The notes below the pieces were generated by a model. The model was not told the DNA's origin. It made no database searches and saw only the letters and a program-made list of their open reading frames with translations. This document shows positions 12,701 through 24,543 of a DNA stretch of 64,000 bases, piece after piece (within the stretch, counting starts at the first letter, position 1; each line of letters opens with the position of its first letter). The position numbers and the translations under genes are program-made. Location: the NCBI GenBank assembly GCA_017654735.1, contig JADPYG010000088.1, positions 3,286,001 to 3,350,000 on the forward strand, in the 5' to 3' direction. Origin of the DNA: Vishniacozyma victoriae (taxonomy: Eukaryota; Basidiomycota; Tremellomycetes; Tremellales; Bulleribasidiaceae).

Positions 12701-13148
12701 ATCGATCAACCTCTAACATCTCGACTATCACCGGCAAACTCCTTATCCTCTTGTGTACCAATGAATTTGATGGTATCGTACTGGTACTGTAGATTGAATC
12801 GGGTGATTCGAGATCAGGCGATGAAGGTGGTGGAACAGCTCTCAACCTCTTTACGAAATCCGCTACTATTCCCTTCAAGTCCTTTTCCTCTACAACCTCG
12901 TTTTCCGAGATATCAGCAAGCCGTCTTTTGGGTGAACGAGGTGGTCGAGGAGGAGGGACCGTGCCGTTTCCGTTCGAGGTCGAGACGATAGGCGAAGAAA
13001 TGACAAGTGGTGATAGAGACAAAGACAATGGCGGACCCTTCCTATGCTCCACTCCTCCCCCCAATGTGGGAACAATAGGATGTTGAGGATTGAGTGGTGA
13101 AGTAAGTGGATTGAGAAGCGTATTGTCTTTTCCTTTTTCGTTTGTCAT
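9787..13148 (-). CDS. Large multi-pass membrane protein of unknown function
   Basis: The start at 13148 (MTNEKGKDNT) opens a long disordered N-terminal region of about 400 residues, rich in S, P and T with KR clusters (PKRRLADISENE). It reads into the membrane part through in-frame introns near 12220 and 11740. Helices visible in order: WIMLWLTWLINGLAGL, a segment around FFDVNLMYMLVQYV, WAFATAAYAICWGISIFVIWLGW, LPGILPLLPRAGIGIVLLTTF and GVILAFVSVIGFRFLVFLVSAIILWL. A second disordered Ser/Arg-rich tail of about 400 residues follows and stops at 9787. Long disordered tails at both ends suggest a regulated cytoplasmic scaffold or channel-like protein, but this is inference and I recognise no family. 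A short final intron near the stop cannot be excluded. Confidence 0.75.
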
Positions 13149-13632
13149 TGTTGTTTGGATGGTCTGTGCCTGTGTGTGTGTCGAGCTTGGACTCGATGAG
13201 GAGGAGCTAGCTAGACGGTATGAACGGTTTAGGATGATCAGTCATGAGTCCTCCTTAACTCCCAGCAGTAGGGTTGCGCTGGCTGTTGATTGCGGTCAGC
13301 CATCCTAGCTGCCTTGGAGCTGGTTGTTTGGGAAATTCGAAACCTCAAACACCACCCCCTCCCTTGACCCCTGGCCGTTTGACCGTTGCCTAGCGACCAT
13401 CATTGAATCTTGCTTTTGATTTCGGGCAGCCTATAGTATGATGTAGCACTGTCTTACGGTGCTTCCAAGCTGCTATACATTACTGGGGAGATGTGAAGAG
13501 AGATACCCAGACAAAATAAGACTATAACCATCAACATGACCAGGTTACGTCACTTTTCGGCTTCGTCAACCGGTCATGTCCATCAACTGAAATCATCCTT
13601 ACCTTTGATATCATGCACTATTCTTCACACAA
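13149..13632. promoter_or_regulatory. Divergent promoter region, membrane protein/LIG4
   Basis: A 484-base gap between divergent genes. It has a TG-repeat tract (TGTGTGTGTG near 13170-13180) just upstream of the membrane-protein ATG. It includes pyrimidine-rich stretches and a TTACGTCAC sequence near 13545, similar to a CRE/bZIP site. No coding or RNA feature is seen. Confidence 0.35.
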
Positions 13633-16600
13633 ATGCCAAGCGGTAGATGGCATAGGGGCCACCCAAATCCACCCCCAAGTCAGGAATATGATCCAGATGC
13701 AGATCCAGAAGCAGGTCCTTCCTCTCATCCTCTACCACAGGTATCAAACCTCGAGAGACCTAGGGAATGTATAAACCGATTCCCGACTCCTGCGTTTTCG
13801 TTATTATGTACTATGATGGATAGGTTGAGGACTGAGCAGGCTAGTAAGCGTCGGAATACACTGGAGAGGTTCTTTGAGTTGTGGAGGATTAAAGTGGGGA
13901 ACGACCTCTATCCGCTAATCAGGTTGTTGCTGCCTGATGTGAGTCCTGACATGACAATGGGATGCTGATGAGCAGAGAGACAGGGAAAGACCAGTGTATA
14001 ATCTGAAAGAAGCGATGTTGGCGAAATGCTATATCGAGGTCCTTGGGCTGGATAGGCATAGCGAAGCTGCTCAAAGGCTAGTCAAGTGGAAACAGCCCGT
14101 CCCGGGGCAGGCGAGTCAGCTTCATATCCGACAAGGGTCTAGCTGATCTGTAGGCCGAATCTCACTCTGGCGATTTTGCAAGAGTCCTATACCACGAAAT
14201 AGCAGCTCGCTCTACCGTCGAAGAAGGTCAACTCTCGCTTGAAGCCGTCAACTCGCTCCTTGATCAACTTGCTACTGGTCGATTGAAACAAGGGGAATAC
14301 GTACCTATACTCAGAAAGATCAATCAACAATGTACAGCTGTCGAACAAGAGTGGATAGTCAGGATCATCTTGAAGGGTATGTCCAGTTGTAGAATTTGGG
14401 GGAGACTGACCTGATGGTAGATCTACGGATATCGATTCGAGAGAAAGGGGTATTTGCATGTTTCCACCCCGATGCTGGGGATTTATTCAACGTCTGCTCG
14501 GATCTTAAACGAGTATGCTGGACATTGTATGATCCAAAGAAACGGCTCGAGAAGAATGTACGTCCTACCTCAAACAAAAGCTGATTTGAAGCAAGCGAAT
14601 ATCGAATTGTTCCGCTCATTTCTGCCTCAATTATGTTACCGATCACCTTCATCATCCCACGAGGCGGTATCCAAACTTGTTGGCGCGCCCAATGAATTCG
14701 TCATGGAGGAGAAATTGGATGGGGAGAGGATGCAATTGCATATGAGAGGGAATGGGGCTCAATGGGTCTACTGGTCCAGGAAAGCTAAAGACTACAGCAC
14801 GTCACCCTTCGCTCTCTTCCCGTACGAAAAGCTGACAAATTAGCCTACTTGTACGGCGCACATGTCGGAGAAGGGAGTTTGACGCAGTACATCGCAAATG
14901 CGTTTCAGGATAACGTCAAGAAGTGAGTCGGTCGTTGAATCGGCTGATGAATTAGTATCATCTTGGATGGAGAGATGCTAGTCTGGGATCCGTCGTTGGA
15001 AAAGTACTTAGCTTTCGGAACCCTCAAAACCGCTGCTCTTGGTGAGTCCAGATCCTAGCTGAGCTGATAATCAGACCGAGCAGGAGACGATACAGCCCCG
15101 AGACCATGTTGTAAGCTCAACAACTCTTCACAAACAGAGTTGACGAATCAGTCAAGATATTCGATATCCTCTATTTGAACGATACCCACCTCACTCATAA
15201 ACGATTATCAGAGCGAAAGAGGTTATTGAAATCAGGCAAGATTTTCAAAGATATAGAGAACTATCAAGGTCGACTTGAATTTGCCGAAGAGAAAAGGGGA
15301 AAGAGCGGGAAAGATATTCGAGCTATGCTAGAACGGATCCTGGAGACCAAGTGAGCGATCCCACTTCCACATGTTCAGGAGAGGACTGATAATAGGGGAG
15401 AGGGGCTGGTGGTGAAGAAGCTGGATTGTACTTATTCGACTAATTCCAGAGGGGCGGATTGGGTCAAAGTGAAACCGGAGTAAGCTGTCTGGAATCTGTC
15501 ACTTCTAAGCTGACGTGTCTAGGTATTCAGATCAGATGGGTGAAGTAAGTTGATTCGAAAGGTCAGGATTGATGAGTAGAACCTCGATCTACTAGTCCTC
15601 GGTGGATGGTGGGGTAAAGGTGGTCGGACGGGAAAGATCTCCAGTCTACTCTGTGGCCTCAGAGTCCCTCAGGAGGACGATGGATCAGGAGATCCTCCTC
15701 AGTACGTTCTCCCGATGAGAGCGTCGACATACACTGATCAATAGGTTCATCACGTTTACGAAGATCGGATCGGGCATGAGTTACGAAGATTATGAATGGA
15801 TCTTGTATGTACCGTCACATATCAGGAATGACCTGATAGTATAGAACGAAACATAAAGATCACTGGAAGCCTTTTGATAGAAAGAAACCACCCAAGTTTA
15901 TGATTTGCGGAGAGATCGGGATTGATGATAAGCGTAAGATGGTTCTCCATGTCTGAACCATAACTCATCTTCAGCCGACGTATACATAGATCCAGAACAG
16001 TACGTCCCCACTTTGAAGAGTACTGATGACAGTTCGTTTGTGGTGGAGGTCAAAGGCTCCGAGATCGTCCCTGCCGGTATGTCTGCGTTGAAGAAAGAGC
16101 TGATGATAGTCGGAAACTTTGGGATTGGGTACACGATGCGATTCCCCCGATGTCGATATATATACTGGGATAAAGCTAGTAGGGATCATCCTACGGGCGA
16201 TGATACCCAAGATAGGGATATGTGGAATTGTGTAAGTACCCCATTATGTGTTGAACATTGCTAACTTGCTAGCTTAGTCAGGATGGTATGTGTAAAGATC
16301 ATCGTGTGGTATACTGACTGGAATAGAATTCTTGGCGCTACTGAATAAGCCTAGTAAACGATATGAGGATGATGAGTTGGGCTCGTAAGCTGGCCCTCCT
16401 GGACGCAAGACACAGCTGATTTGATAGCAAGCGCAAAAGAAAGAAGGCTGTTGCTCCTCGAAAGGTCAACCTTTTGAAGCAATCCATTGGAAGAAGCTGA
16501 CGACCAGAGGGTTCAGCTCATGACGAGTGTTCGAGGTCAGAAGCTTACGGATGAAAGTATCGATTCAGGAATCTTCAAGGATATGACCTTTTGTCAGTCA

Positions 16601-18124
16601 TCACCCAGGGTCAATCAGGCTACAGAGCTGATAATTAGATGTGATCAAAGGTGATTCCCAGAATAACAAAGCTGCTTTGGAAGCACTTGTCCATAAACAT
16701 GGGGGCGACTTCACTCAGGCTCAATTGTCTGATAATACCGCTATGGTCATTGCGCCCGATGAGAAAGGTATAGCTGCCAATTGACATTGATCGGAACAAA
16801 GCTGATTAATCTAGATCCCAGATGTCGAGCCCAAGTTCGTAAAGGTTTAAGTCTGGTCAAGCCAGAGTGGATATATGAATCTATTAGACGTAAACGAAAG
16901 TTACCGCTTCTCAAATCGTATGTCTCCCGACAAGACAGTCATGCTGACATGTAGATTACTCGTCAAAGCGTCCGAGACGGCACAAGCAGGTACTCAATAT
17001 CACAGAACCCTCGATCAGCTGGACGCTTCGACTGAAAGGCACCCAATCGAAAGGGTCGAGCCAGATGAAGAGGATGAGGAGTATGAACATGAACCGAATG
17101 AGCCAGAAGCGAATATCAAAGATGAGGAAGAAGCGATCGAGAGAGCTCGAGATGATCCGCCCAAGACAGATCGTCAGCGGGGCCTGGAAGCTGAATGGGG
17201 ATTATATCGATCACCCCAATTATCCCAGAATGTAGATGATGAGGATGAGGATGAGACGGATGATGAGGAAGGAAGGAGGAGGGATACCCTCAAATCGATC
17301 GAGGAGGATTATATGGTGCGTCCCCCTTCCTGCCGAAGTGCTAATGAAAGCCTGATGAACCGGATGATAGTCATGAGAGTGCAAGTGATCGGGAGGATCA
17401 AGATGAGTTCCGGCTACTACCAATTGGAGGCAAGAATGTGGGTAGATCTCGTTCTATCGTCAGCTGATTCGTAGGATACGACGATGGGCGAAAAGGATGC
17501 TATGGAGTATGATGAAGATCATGTGAGCTTGCTTGCCCGCGAAAGCTTGAGCTTATGAATAGATTTTCACCCATTTGGTTTTCTACATTGATACCGCCGA
17601 GAATGCCCAGAAGAACGGCCTGAGCACTTCTGAGCCTTCGGACGAAGTTCAACACAGGTGGGTCAGCTATTTGAGACAGGTATTGCAGCTGATGAATTAG
17701 ACTGGAACAAGCAGCCAAATTCCTCCGCAAAAATGGAGGGATCGTCACTTCCGACCTAGACGATCCGAAATTGACCCATATTGTTGTGGATGATGATGAT
17801 TCCGGGCGATATGCCGAGCTCTCTCGCCGGACATCTCAGTATGTTCATCACCCCTATCATGTGCCCAAGCTGATGAGTAGGCCAAAGAGAAAACATATCG
17901 TCCTGCCTTCTTGGGTTGAGGAATGCCTGGAGGAAGAAACGCTCATGAACGAAGATGGTATGTCTCCTCCCGTGACTCAGCTGATGGTCAGGTCACAAAC
18001 CGAAATAAACCTCTTTGTCATCGTCTCGTGCCCTCTGTGGCCTCCACTTGTGCCCTCCACTGTTGTTTTGTGAATTATTGTAGCATACTGCATAGCCCTC
18101 CACACCTTTTCGAACACCGCATGA
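13633..18124 (+). CDS. LIG4: DNA ligase IV (non-homologous end joining)
   Basis: An ATP-dependent ligase that seals double-strand breaks in non-homologous end joining together with Xrcc4/Lif1. The N-terminal DNA-binding domain is alpha-helical (FSLLCTMMDRLR, LYPLIRLLLPDRDRERPVYNLKE). The adenylation motif EKLDGER, with active-site Lys codon at 14712-14714, is followed by the conserved ILDGEML, LKTAAL, FDILYLN, EGLVVKK and ADWVKVKPEY motifs. The OB-fold then gives LDLLVLGGWWG, and the IV-specific MRFPRCRYIYWDK follows. Two BRCT modules follow, separated by a linker with an acidic run (EDEDETDDEEG). About twenty exons. The last intron (17958-18083, about 126 bases) leads to the BRCT end WVEECLEEETLMNEDAY and TGA at 18122-18124. 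A shorter 34-base alternative intron would give a truncated end. Confidence 0.93.
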
Positions 18125-18337
18125 ATATGGAGGCGTGAAATTGATGTATCAGCTTCGGTGATTGTGCGGTTTGAAAAGTGGAGGAATGATGTCATTTGAT
18201 GTACCATTATTAGATCCATTTGGATTGACAAGCGTGTTGGTCAGCGAAGTAGTTTCTAGAATTACTATATATACTTGTTATATTCAACACTCATACTTCC
18301 AACAACTACCACTCACATCGCACATACACAAGCAACA

Positions 18338-19214
18338 ATGTCAAAAGGATCCGTTCTATTCATTCTCTCTTCCGCCGACAAGACCCTTGACGGTAAAGTA
18401 AGTCTCATCTCCACTCCACCAACCCACGTTCTATACTGACTTCCAGCCCATCGGATGGTATCTCCCCGAAGCTGCTCACCCATACCACGCCCTCTCAAAC
18501 GATTTCGAGATTGTAGGAGCCTCCCCCAAGGGTGGTCAAGCCCCAGTCGACCAGAACTCTGTCGAGAACTTGATGGATGATCAAGGAAGGTTCTTCTTGG
18601 ACGACAAGAAGGCTCAGAAAGTCTGGAGGGAGACTATCAAGATTAGCGAGGTTAAGGCTAGTGATTTCAAGGCTATCTTTGTTGTTGGTGGTGTACGTCT
18701 CTTGTCTCTCTTTTGGGGTTTGAGCTGATAGGCTAGCACGGACCCATGATTGATTTGGCTTTCGACAAGGAATTCGCCAAGCTCGTTGAGGAGGTATGTT
18801 ATACAATTTATACATTACTGCATAAGCTAATAACCAGTTCTACAATGCCAAGAAGCCTGTCTCTGCCGTCTGTCACGGACCAGCTGCTCTCGTCCTCGCT
18901 AAGCGATCCGACGGCAAGTCTATCGTCGACGGTATCGCCGTTACTGGATTCTCCAATGCCGAAGAATCTCAGACTCCATACAACGATTTCGAGAAGATCT
19001 TGCCTTTCAGCTTGGAAGACAAGTTGAACCAGTTGGGTGGAAAATACGAGACTGGAGGTGATTGGCAACCCAAGGTCTGTTGGGAGGGTGGTGTCCTTAC
19101 TGGTAGGTCCCACGTTTCTTGAAATTGGCGGACTGAAGCTGATTCAAATTAGGACAAAATCCCCAGAGTGCTGCCCCCCTTGGTGAGAAGTTGAGGGAGA
19201 TCCTCCTTGCATAG
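18338..19214 (+). CDS. DJ-1/Hsp31-family glyoxalase III-like protein
   Basis: A class I glutamine-amidotransferase-like fold protein of the Hsp31 branch. The family detoxifies methylglyoxal without glutathione and has chaperone or deglycase activities. The start MSKGSVLFILSSADKT is followed by GWYLPEAAHPY, the acidic residue-containing segment VDQNSV, the GGHGPM loop, and the nucleophile elbow AVCHGPAAL with the catalytic Cys-His pair. The C-terminus ends GQNPQSAAPLGEKLREILLA, typical of the NQPQSS-type loop of this group. Five or six exons, stop TAG at 19212-19214. Length about 235 residues matches the family. It lies 200 bases upstream of the phosphoglycerate mutase gene; since methylglyoxal forms from triose phosphates, a metabolic link is plausible but unproven. 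Confidence 0.92.
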
Positions 19215-19413
19215 ATAGTGAATGAATGAAGGAAGAGATAGCCAGAATAGATGCTCGTAGAAGGATGCATCTATAGCAGTACAACCAGTTATTATGACAC
19301 CACCCAATCTGATTCCGTTGGAGTCTCCATGCTGACTTGTGTGAAGGGATACTATTGGGGCAGACGTGACCTTATCTCTTTACTTTTATATATACCATAT
19401 ATATACATACAGT

Positions 19414-21306
19414 ATGGCTACTAGAGAAGCAACCACTGCAATGGGAGGAGAACAGAAGAAACAAAAGACTGACGGAAGTAAGTCAATCTCGAGGTGCAAC
19501 AGCTGACATACCAGAGAAAGTCTGTCTAATGTATGTCCTCGCTACAAAGGATGAAATTCAATACTGACCAACTAGTGTCCATGACGGATGGGGATTGTCG
19601 GACAATGAAAAGGGAAATGCTATCCACCATGGAGATACCGAGCACATGGATGCTATCAGGGACAAGCACAACTTTGTTCCTCTAGACGCTCATGGTCTTG
19701 CTGTCGGTCTCAAGGAGGGATTGATGGGTAACTCCGAGGTCGGGTAGGTAATTCTTACTGCAGAGGTGATGTTTTATTGACTGTAGTCACTTGAACATTG
19801 GTGCTGGTCGAATAGTATGGCAGGACATCGTCAAGATTGATCAATGTAAGTTTGATACTATGTTTCTTCTACGTGGGCTGACGGGCAGGTATCAAAAAGG
19901 AAGAATTCGCTGGTCAACCCAACATTGTCGCCTCGCTCAAACACGCCAAAGAGCACGGATCCCGACTTCACCTCTGTGGCCTGATCTCTGACGGAGGTGT
20001 CCACTCTCACATTTCCCACGTTTTCGAACTCGTCAAAGCTGCCAAGGCACAGGGTATCGAACACATCTACATCCACTTCTTTGGAGATGGACGTGATACC
20101 GCTCCTAGGTCTGCTACCAAGTACATTGGTCAACTCCAGGATTTCCTCAAGGAACAAGGTGTTGGAGAGATTGCTACTGTTGTCGGACGATACTTTGCCA
20201 TGGATAGGGACAAGAGGTGGGATCGAGTCAAGATTGCCGTTGATGGTTTGGTACAGGGTAAAGGAGACAAGGTCGATGATGAGAAGGACTTGATCAAGAC
20301 TATCGAAAAGGGTTACGAGGGTGATATCACCGATGAGTTCATCAAGCCAATCATCTGTGGTTCAGAAGGATCCAGGATTCAGAGTAGGTCAAGCTCTTTA
20401 CAGCGGCCGGGCAGTACTGACAACTAGAGGGCGACACTCTATTCATGTTCAACTACCGATCCGACCGAATGCGAGAGATCACTTCCGTTCTCGGTATGCC
20501 CGACAGGCCCATGGAGGTCGAGGTGCCAGAGAACCTACACATCACCACCATGACTCGATACAATGGAGAGTTCCCATTCCCCGTCGCTTTCCCTCCTGGA
20601 TCCATGACCAATGTCCTTGCCGAATGGCTCGGTAAGCAGGGTGTCAAGCAGTGCCATATCGCCGGTAAGTGATCGCATCTCCTTGTAGGATAATGCTGAC
20701 AATGCAGAGACCGAGAAATACGCACACATTACCTTCTTCTTCAACGGTGGTGTCGAGAAGCAATTCGAGGGCGAGGAGCGACACATGATCCCCTCCCCCA
20801 AGGTCGCTACTTACGACAAGCAACCGGAAATGAGTGTTCAGGGTGTCGCCGACAAGGTCGCCGAAGTCGTCAAGACTAGCGAATACGAATTCATCATGTG
20901 CAACTTTGCTCCTCCCGACATGGTCGGTCACACTGGTGATTACGATGCTGCTGTTGTTGCTATCGGAGCTACCGACAAGGCTGTCAAGACTGTTTACGAC
21001 GCTTGTGAAGAGGCTGGTTACGTTCTTTGCGTTACTGCCGATCACGGAAATGCCGAGCAGATGTTGGACCCCGAAACTGGTAACCCTCACACAGCCCATA
21101 CTACCAGTAAGCTGTAGTCCATCTCCCACTCGAATGGTAGCTAACATGAAGACCCCGTTCCATTCATCGTCACTGGTGAAAAGGGAAACATTGAGGTTTC
21201 TGGAGAACCAGGAGCATTGGCCGATGTCGCCCCTACAATCTTGGATATCATGGGTCTACCCCAGCCAGAGGAGATGACTGGTCGATCCCTAGTTGCCAAG
21301 AAATAG
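19414..21306 (+). CDS. 2,3-bisphosphoglycerate-independent phosphoglycerate mutase
   Basis: Interconverts 3- and 2-phosphoglycerate in glycolysis with two Mn ions and a phosphoserine intermediate. It belongs to the alkaline phosphatase superfamily and is unrelated to the cofactor-dependent mutase of bakers' yeast and humans. Seen: VCLIVHDGWG with the first metal-ligand Asp, [10 protein letters not shown] with the catalytic Ser, [23 protein letters not shown], the phosphate-binding [14 protein letters not shown], and the second metal site block [19 protein letters not shown] and [10 protein letters not shown]. The C-terminus is [20 protein letters not shown]. The start at 19414 gives [12 protein letters not shown]. 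About eight exons, all joined in frame. Length near 530 residues is as expected. Confidence 0.95.
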
Positions 21307-21449
21307 ATTGTTAGAGTCCGTAAAAAGTATTCTAGCCAGTTTTGATGCATACTCAATAGAAAGTTAGAGTTTGATGCACGTGCCTGGATCTAGATTGACC
21401 ACCATTATCCACGTCCACCCACTCTGTAATTCACCTTTGTCAATTGACG

Positions 21450-23162
21450 ATGTCGACCACTACAGCGCCGACGACAACGGTAACAACGAGTTATGGTCAT
21501 CAACTACCCACTCTCTTACTGTATACTCTTCCACCAATAGCGCTAGCTCTGATTCTACATCCATTACTACCCATCATACTTCCCGATTCGATATTGGCTG
21601 TAATAACGCTACCGGCCCGACCGGCCTTACCAGCTCTACAAGCTAATATCGGATTCTCACTCCTCGCGTTCGTAGGAGCAGTGATTGCAGTCCCATACGT
21701 AGGCCATGCGTTTATCGATAAAGGCTTGAAAGGGAGGGATCTACTGAAGCCAGGAGGAAGGACAAGTGGACCATGGGTGTAAGCTGTCCGCTTTGGTCAA
21801 CAAGCGTAGCTGATAGGTAGGCCAGAATGCTTGGGATTACCATGTGCCGCGTTACATATTGGGTTGATGATGTTGTTTATCCCATTCCCGTTCTCGCATA
21901 TGTTCGGGAATGGCAAGGAAGACAGGCATGCTTTTCCACATACCGAAGTAAGCTCGACCACTCCTTACGCGAGGTGGAAAGCTGATGACAGCTCACACTC
22001 TACCTATCTTCATTGTTATCATTACTTGTAGCGACGATGCTGGGGTTCATTGACGACTTATTCGATATTCGTTGGCGACACAAATTACCTATTCCTATTA
22101 TTGCGGCCGTACCGACTTTACTAGTTTATTATGCTGTTGGCGGGGTCACCAGTGTGATACTACCTTCTACCGTTGGGCGGTGGCTCTCTATAACCGGTCT
22201 AGGATGGGAAGGATCAAAAGTCGTAGATCTAGGTGTGTCTTTCTCGTACAGCGAAGAGGGAGCTAACGGACAGGACCAATCTATTACATCTACCTAATAA
22301 TGTTACCGACTTTCACGACCAACTCGATCAATATCCTAGCTGGGATCAACGGGGTCGAAGTGATTCAAGCCTTCATCATCGCCTTATCGGTCTTGTTGAA
22401 CGACATGCTCTACCTACCGGTCTGGCCTGCATCATTCCTCGAATTCTGGAATATCCAAAATCCAGAAGAGGGCAAGATATTAGATTGGGCAGCAGGCGAA
22501 GTGGTCCAGCGACACCTAATGAGTGCATACTTTATGGCTCCGCTTGTTGGAGTCTGTGCTGGTTTCTTATGGCATAATTGGTATGCTTTCTTCTTTGCTG
22601 TTGAGCTTGAGCTGATAGATAGGTACCCAGCCAGAGCATTTCCGGGGGATACATTCTGTTATTTCACTGGAATGGCTTTTTCAGCAGTGGCTATTCAAGG
22701 TCATTTCTCAAAGACTTTGATCTTGTTCTTTATTCCTCAGATATTCAACTTTATCCTCTCGTGTCCGCAGTTGTTTCACCTCGTACACTGTCCGCGACAT
22801 CGATTACCTGCGTACGTTCTCTCAATTGAGCAGAGCTAGACTGATTCGGTAGGTACGATGAAAAGACCGACTTGCTACACCCCTCTCTAGCAGCATTCGA
22901 GGTCCCGCCATCAGCTAAAACCCGTCTCGTCCTCGAGATCTTTGCATTCCTCCGCCTCGTACGACTGGACAAAGATGAAAAGGGAATCATCAAGTCGACT
23001 ACCAATATGACTATCCTGAATTTCCTACTGGTCACCTTCGGCCCGATGAAGGAACAAACGCTCTGTATCCTCATGGCTGGGGTTCAGGTTATTGGGAGCG
23101 GGATAGCATTTGGGATCAGGTATGGAGTCGGATCATGGATTTATGGGGGTGATAGGAGATAG
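21450..23162 (+). CDS. ALG7: UDP-GlcNAc:dolichyl-phosphate GlcNAc-1-P transferase
   Basis: Catalyses the first step of the dolichol-linked oligosaccharide pathway in the ER membrane, the target of tunicamycin. The start is the ATG at 21450 (MSTTTAPTTTV). About ten hydrophobic segments are visible. Family motifs: LKGRDLLKPGG, PECLGLP, LGFIDDLFDIRWRHK (the DD pair), NSINILAGINGVE (the NxxNxxDGxNG-like loop) and the cytoplasmic loop FPGDTFCYFTGMAF with CPRHRLP. The C-terminus has a further membrane span and ends YGGDRR. Six or seven exons. The gene follows the mutase gene by 143 bases on the same strand. Confidence 0.95.
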
Positions 23163-23250
23163 CATATAGAGATACAATTAGATTACAACATTGCACTGCA
23201 TTTGTCTTTCCTATAAGTCCTCCGACGGCATGTCGATGATGAACCCGGGA

Positions 23251-24367
23251 TTAACGCTCAAACTTGACACCATAACCCCCTCCGGGTTGTTGTTCAAATT
23301 TAAACATGTCGGTACTCAACCCGAACTTCCCAAGTAATCCATTACCCAAAGTCTTGAGTTGATCCATCATTTCGTCCTTCTCTTTATCCTGTTGAACGGA
23401 AATTCGGCGGGGGAGAGTTTTCAAAGCGGCTCGGATTGAGGGACGTTGGGGAGAGTCAGAGGAGATGAGGGTCAAGAGTTTTTCGTAGTCTATCAATCAG
23501 TACTTCTTTCTCCTGGGGTACGTACCTTCTTGAGCGGAAGTCAAGGAGGACCAAGTGCCGAGTCTGTCATTTGCAGTTGCTCGCCTATGGAGTGCTTTGG
23601 TATACACCGGGTCCAGCTCGAGAGCTACATGTCAGCTGGTTCTGCCAAAGAAGGTGGACCTACCCTTATTAGCAGCCTCAACAGACTTCTTGTCTTCCTT
23701 CGTCAAAGCCCAACAAGCAGCTAAATTCCCATGACAAGCTTTAGCACATTCCCTAATTTTCCCCTCGACCTCTTCCCTCTCCGTTAACACCTTAGTCTCG
23801 GAGAGAGCGATCGCCTCAGCTTCTTCATCTGTAATTTCCTGGATCCCACTTCCATTCTGGACTGGTAGGGGTTTAGTAGCTGGAGTAACTAGTTTGGGGA
23901 CGGGTGGAAGGAGTTTGAGGGCGGATTGATATTTCTCGATTGCTAGTTCTGTTTTTGGTGGTTTGGAGGTGAATGCTGCGTTTCCTTCGTCTTTGACTAT
24001 GTATGCTCGATCAACGAGTTTCTACCTATCAGCCAAAATCTTTCAGGAGTCTGCGAGATTGGCGACATACCTTCAAAGCGGCCACGGTGAATACCAAACC
24101 ATCAGGTGAATCCTCTACACCACCCTCGAGCTCCTGCTGTACCAGCTCATCCTGGGCATCTTCCCATATCTCCTCCTCTTCATCGGAATCACCACCATTT
24201 CCATCAAGGCTATGAGCGGAATCGTGTGAGTGGGTGGGGGTGGCTGATTTCGAGGATTCACCGTTTTTACGCGTAAAGTCGAATGCTGGGCCGGAAGCCC
24301 ATGCTGGAGGTTGGAATTTGGTACGATCGTATTTTGGTAGATTATCAAATACTGCTTCGTCGGCCAT
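23251..24367 (-). CDS. Tetratricopeptide repeat protein, TTC1-like
   Basis: The start is the ATG at 24367 (MADEAVFDNLP). An acidic N-terminal region (GGDSDEEEEIWEDAQDE) precedes a TPR domain. Helices are visible as KDEGNAAFTSK...ELAIEKYQSALKLLP, GNLAACWALTKEDKKSVEA, and ALELDPVYTKALHRRATANDRLGTW with a following EDYEKLL. The C-terminal tail DQLKTLGNGLLGKFGLST and GGGYGVKF is the hallmark of animal TTC1, a co-chaperone adaptor that binds Hsp70/Hsp90 tails. The role in fungi is little studied. Four or five exons; stop at 23251. The gene is convergent with ALG7, only 88 bases away, so 3' UTRs probably overlap. Confidence 0.85.
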
Positions 24368-24543
24368 TGTACTTTGATCGAAGTATGTGAGATATTGTGG
24401 AATGATTGTAGAAGTATGAAAGAAAGAAAGAAAGAGATGCGTGATGGTGGCGAGTTTATAGAAATAACAAGACTTGGGACATAATGACAACATGCAAGAT
24501 GACGCTTAACCTATCTGATGGAACTACTATGCTATAAATCAAA

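Noticed and set aside
20644..21147. 167-codon open frame on the minus strand
   Set aside because: It lies antisense to conserved iPGM exons; its composition is the mirror of the codon bias of that gene, with no motif of its own.
23251..24367. PEX19 considered because of the acidic N-terminus
   Set aside because: The TPR helices and the tail LGNGLLGKFGLST fit TTC1; no PEX19 helical domain or CaaX box is present.
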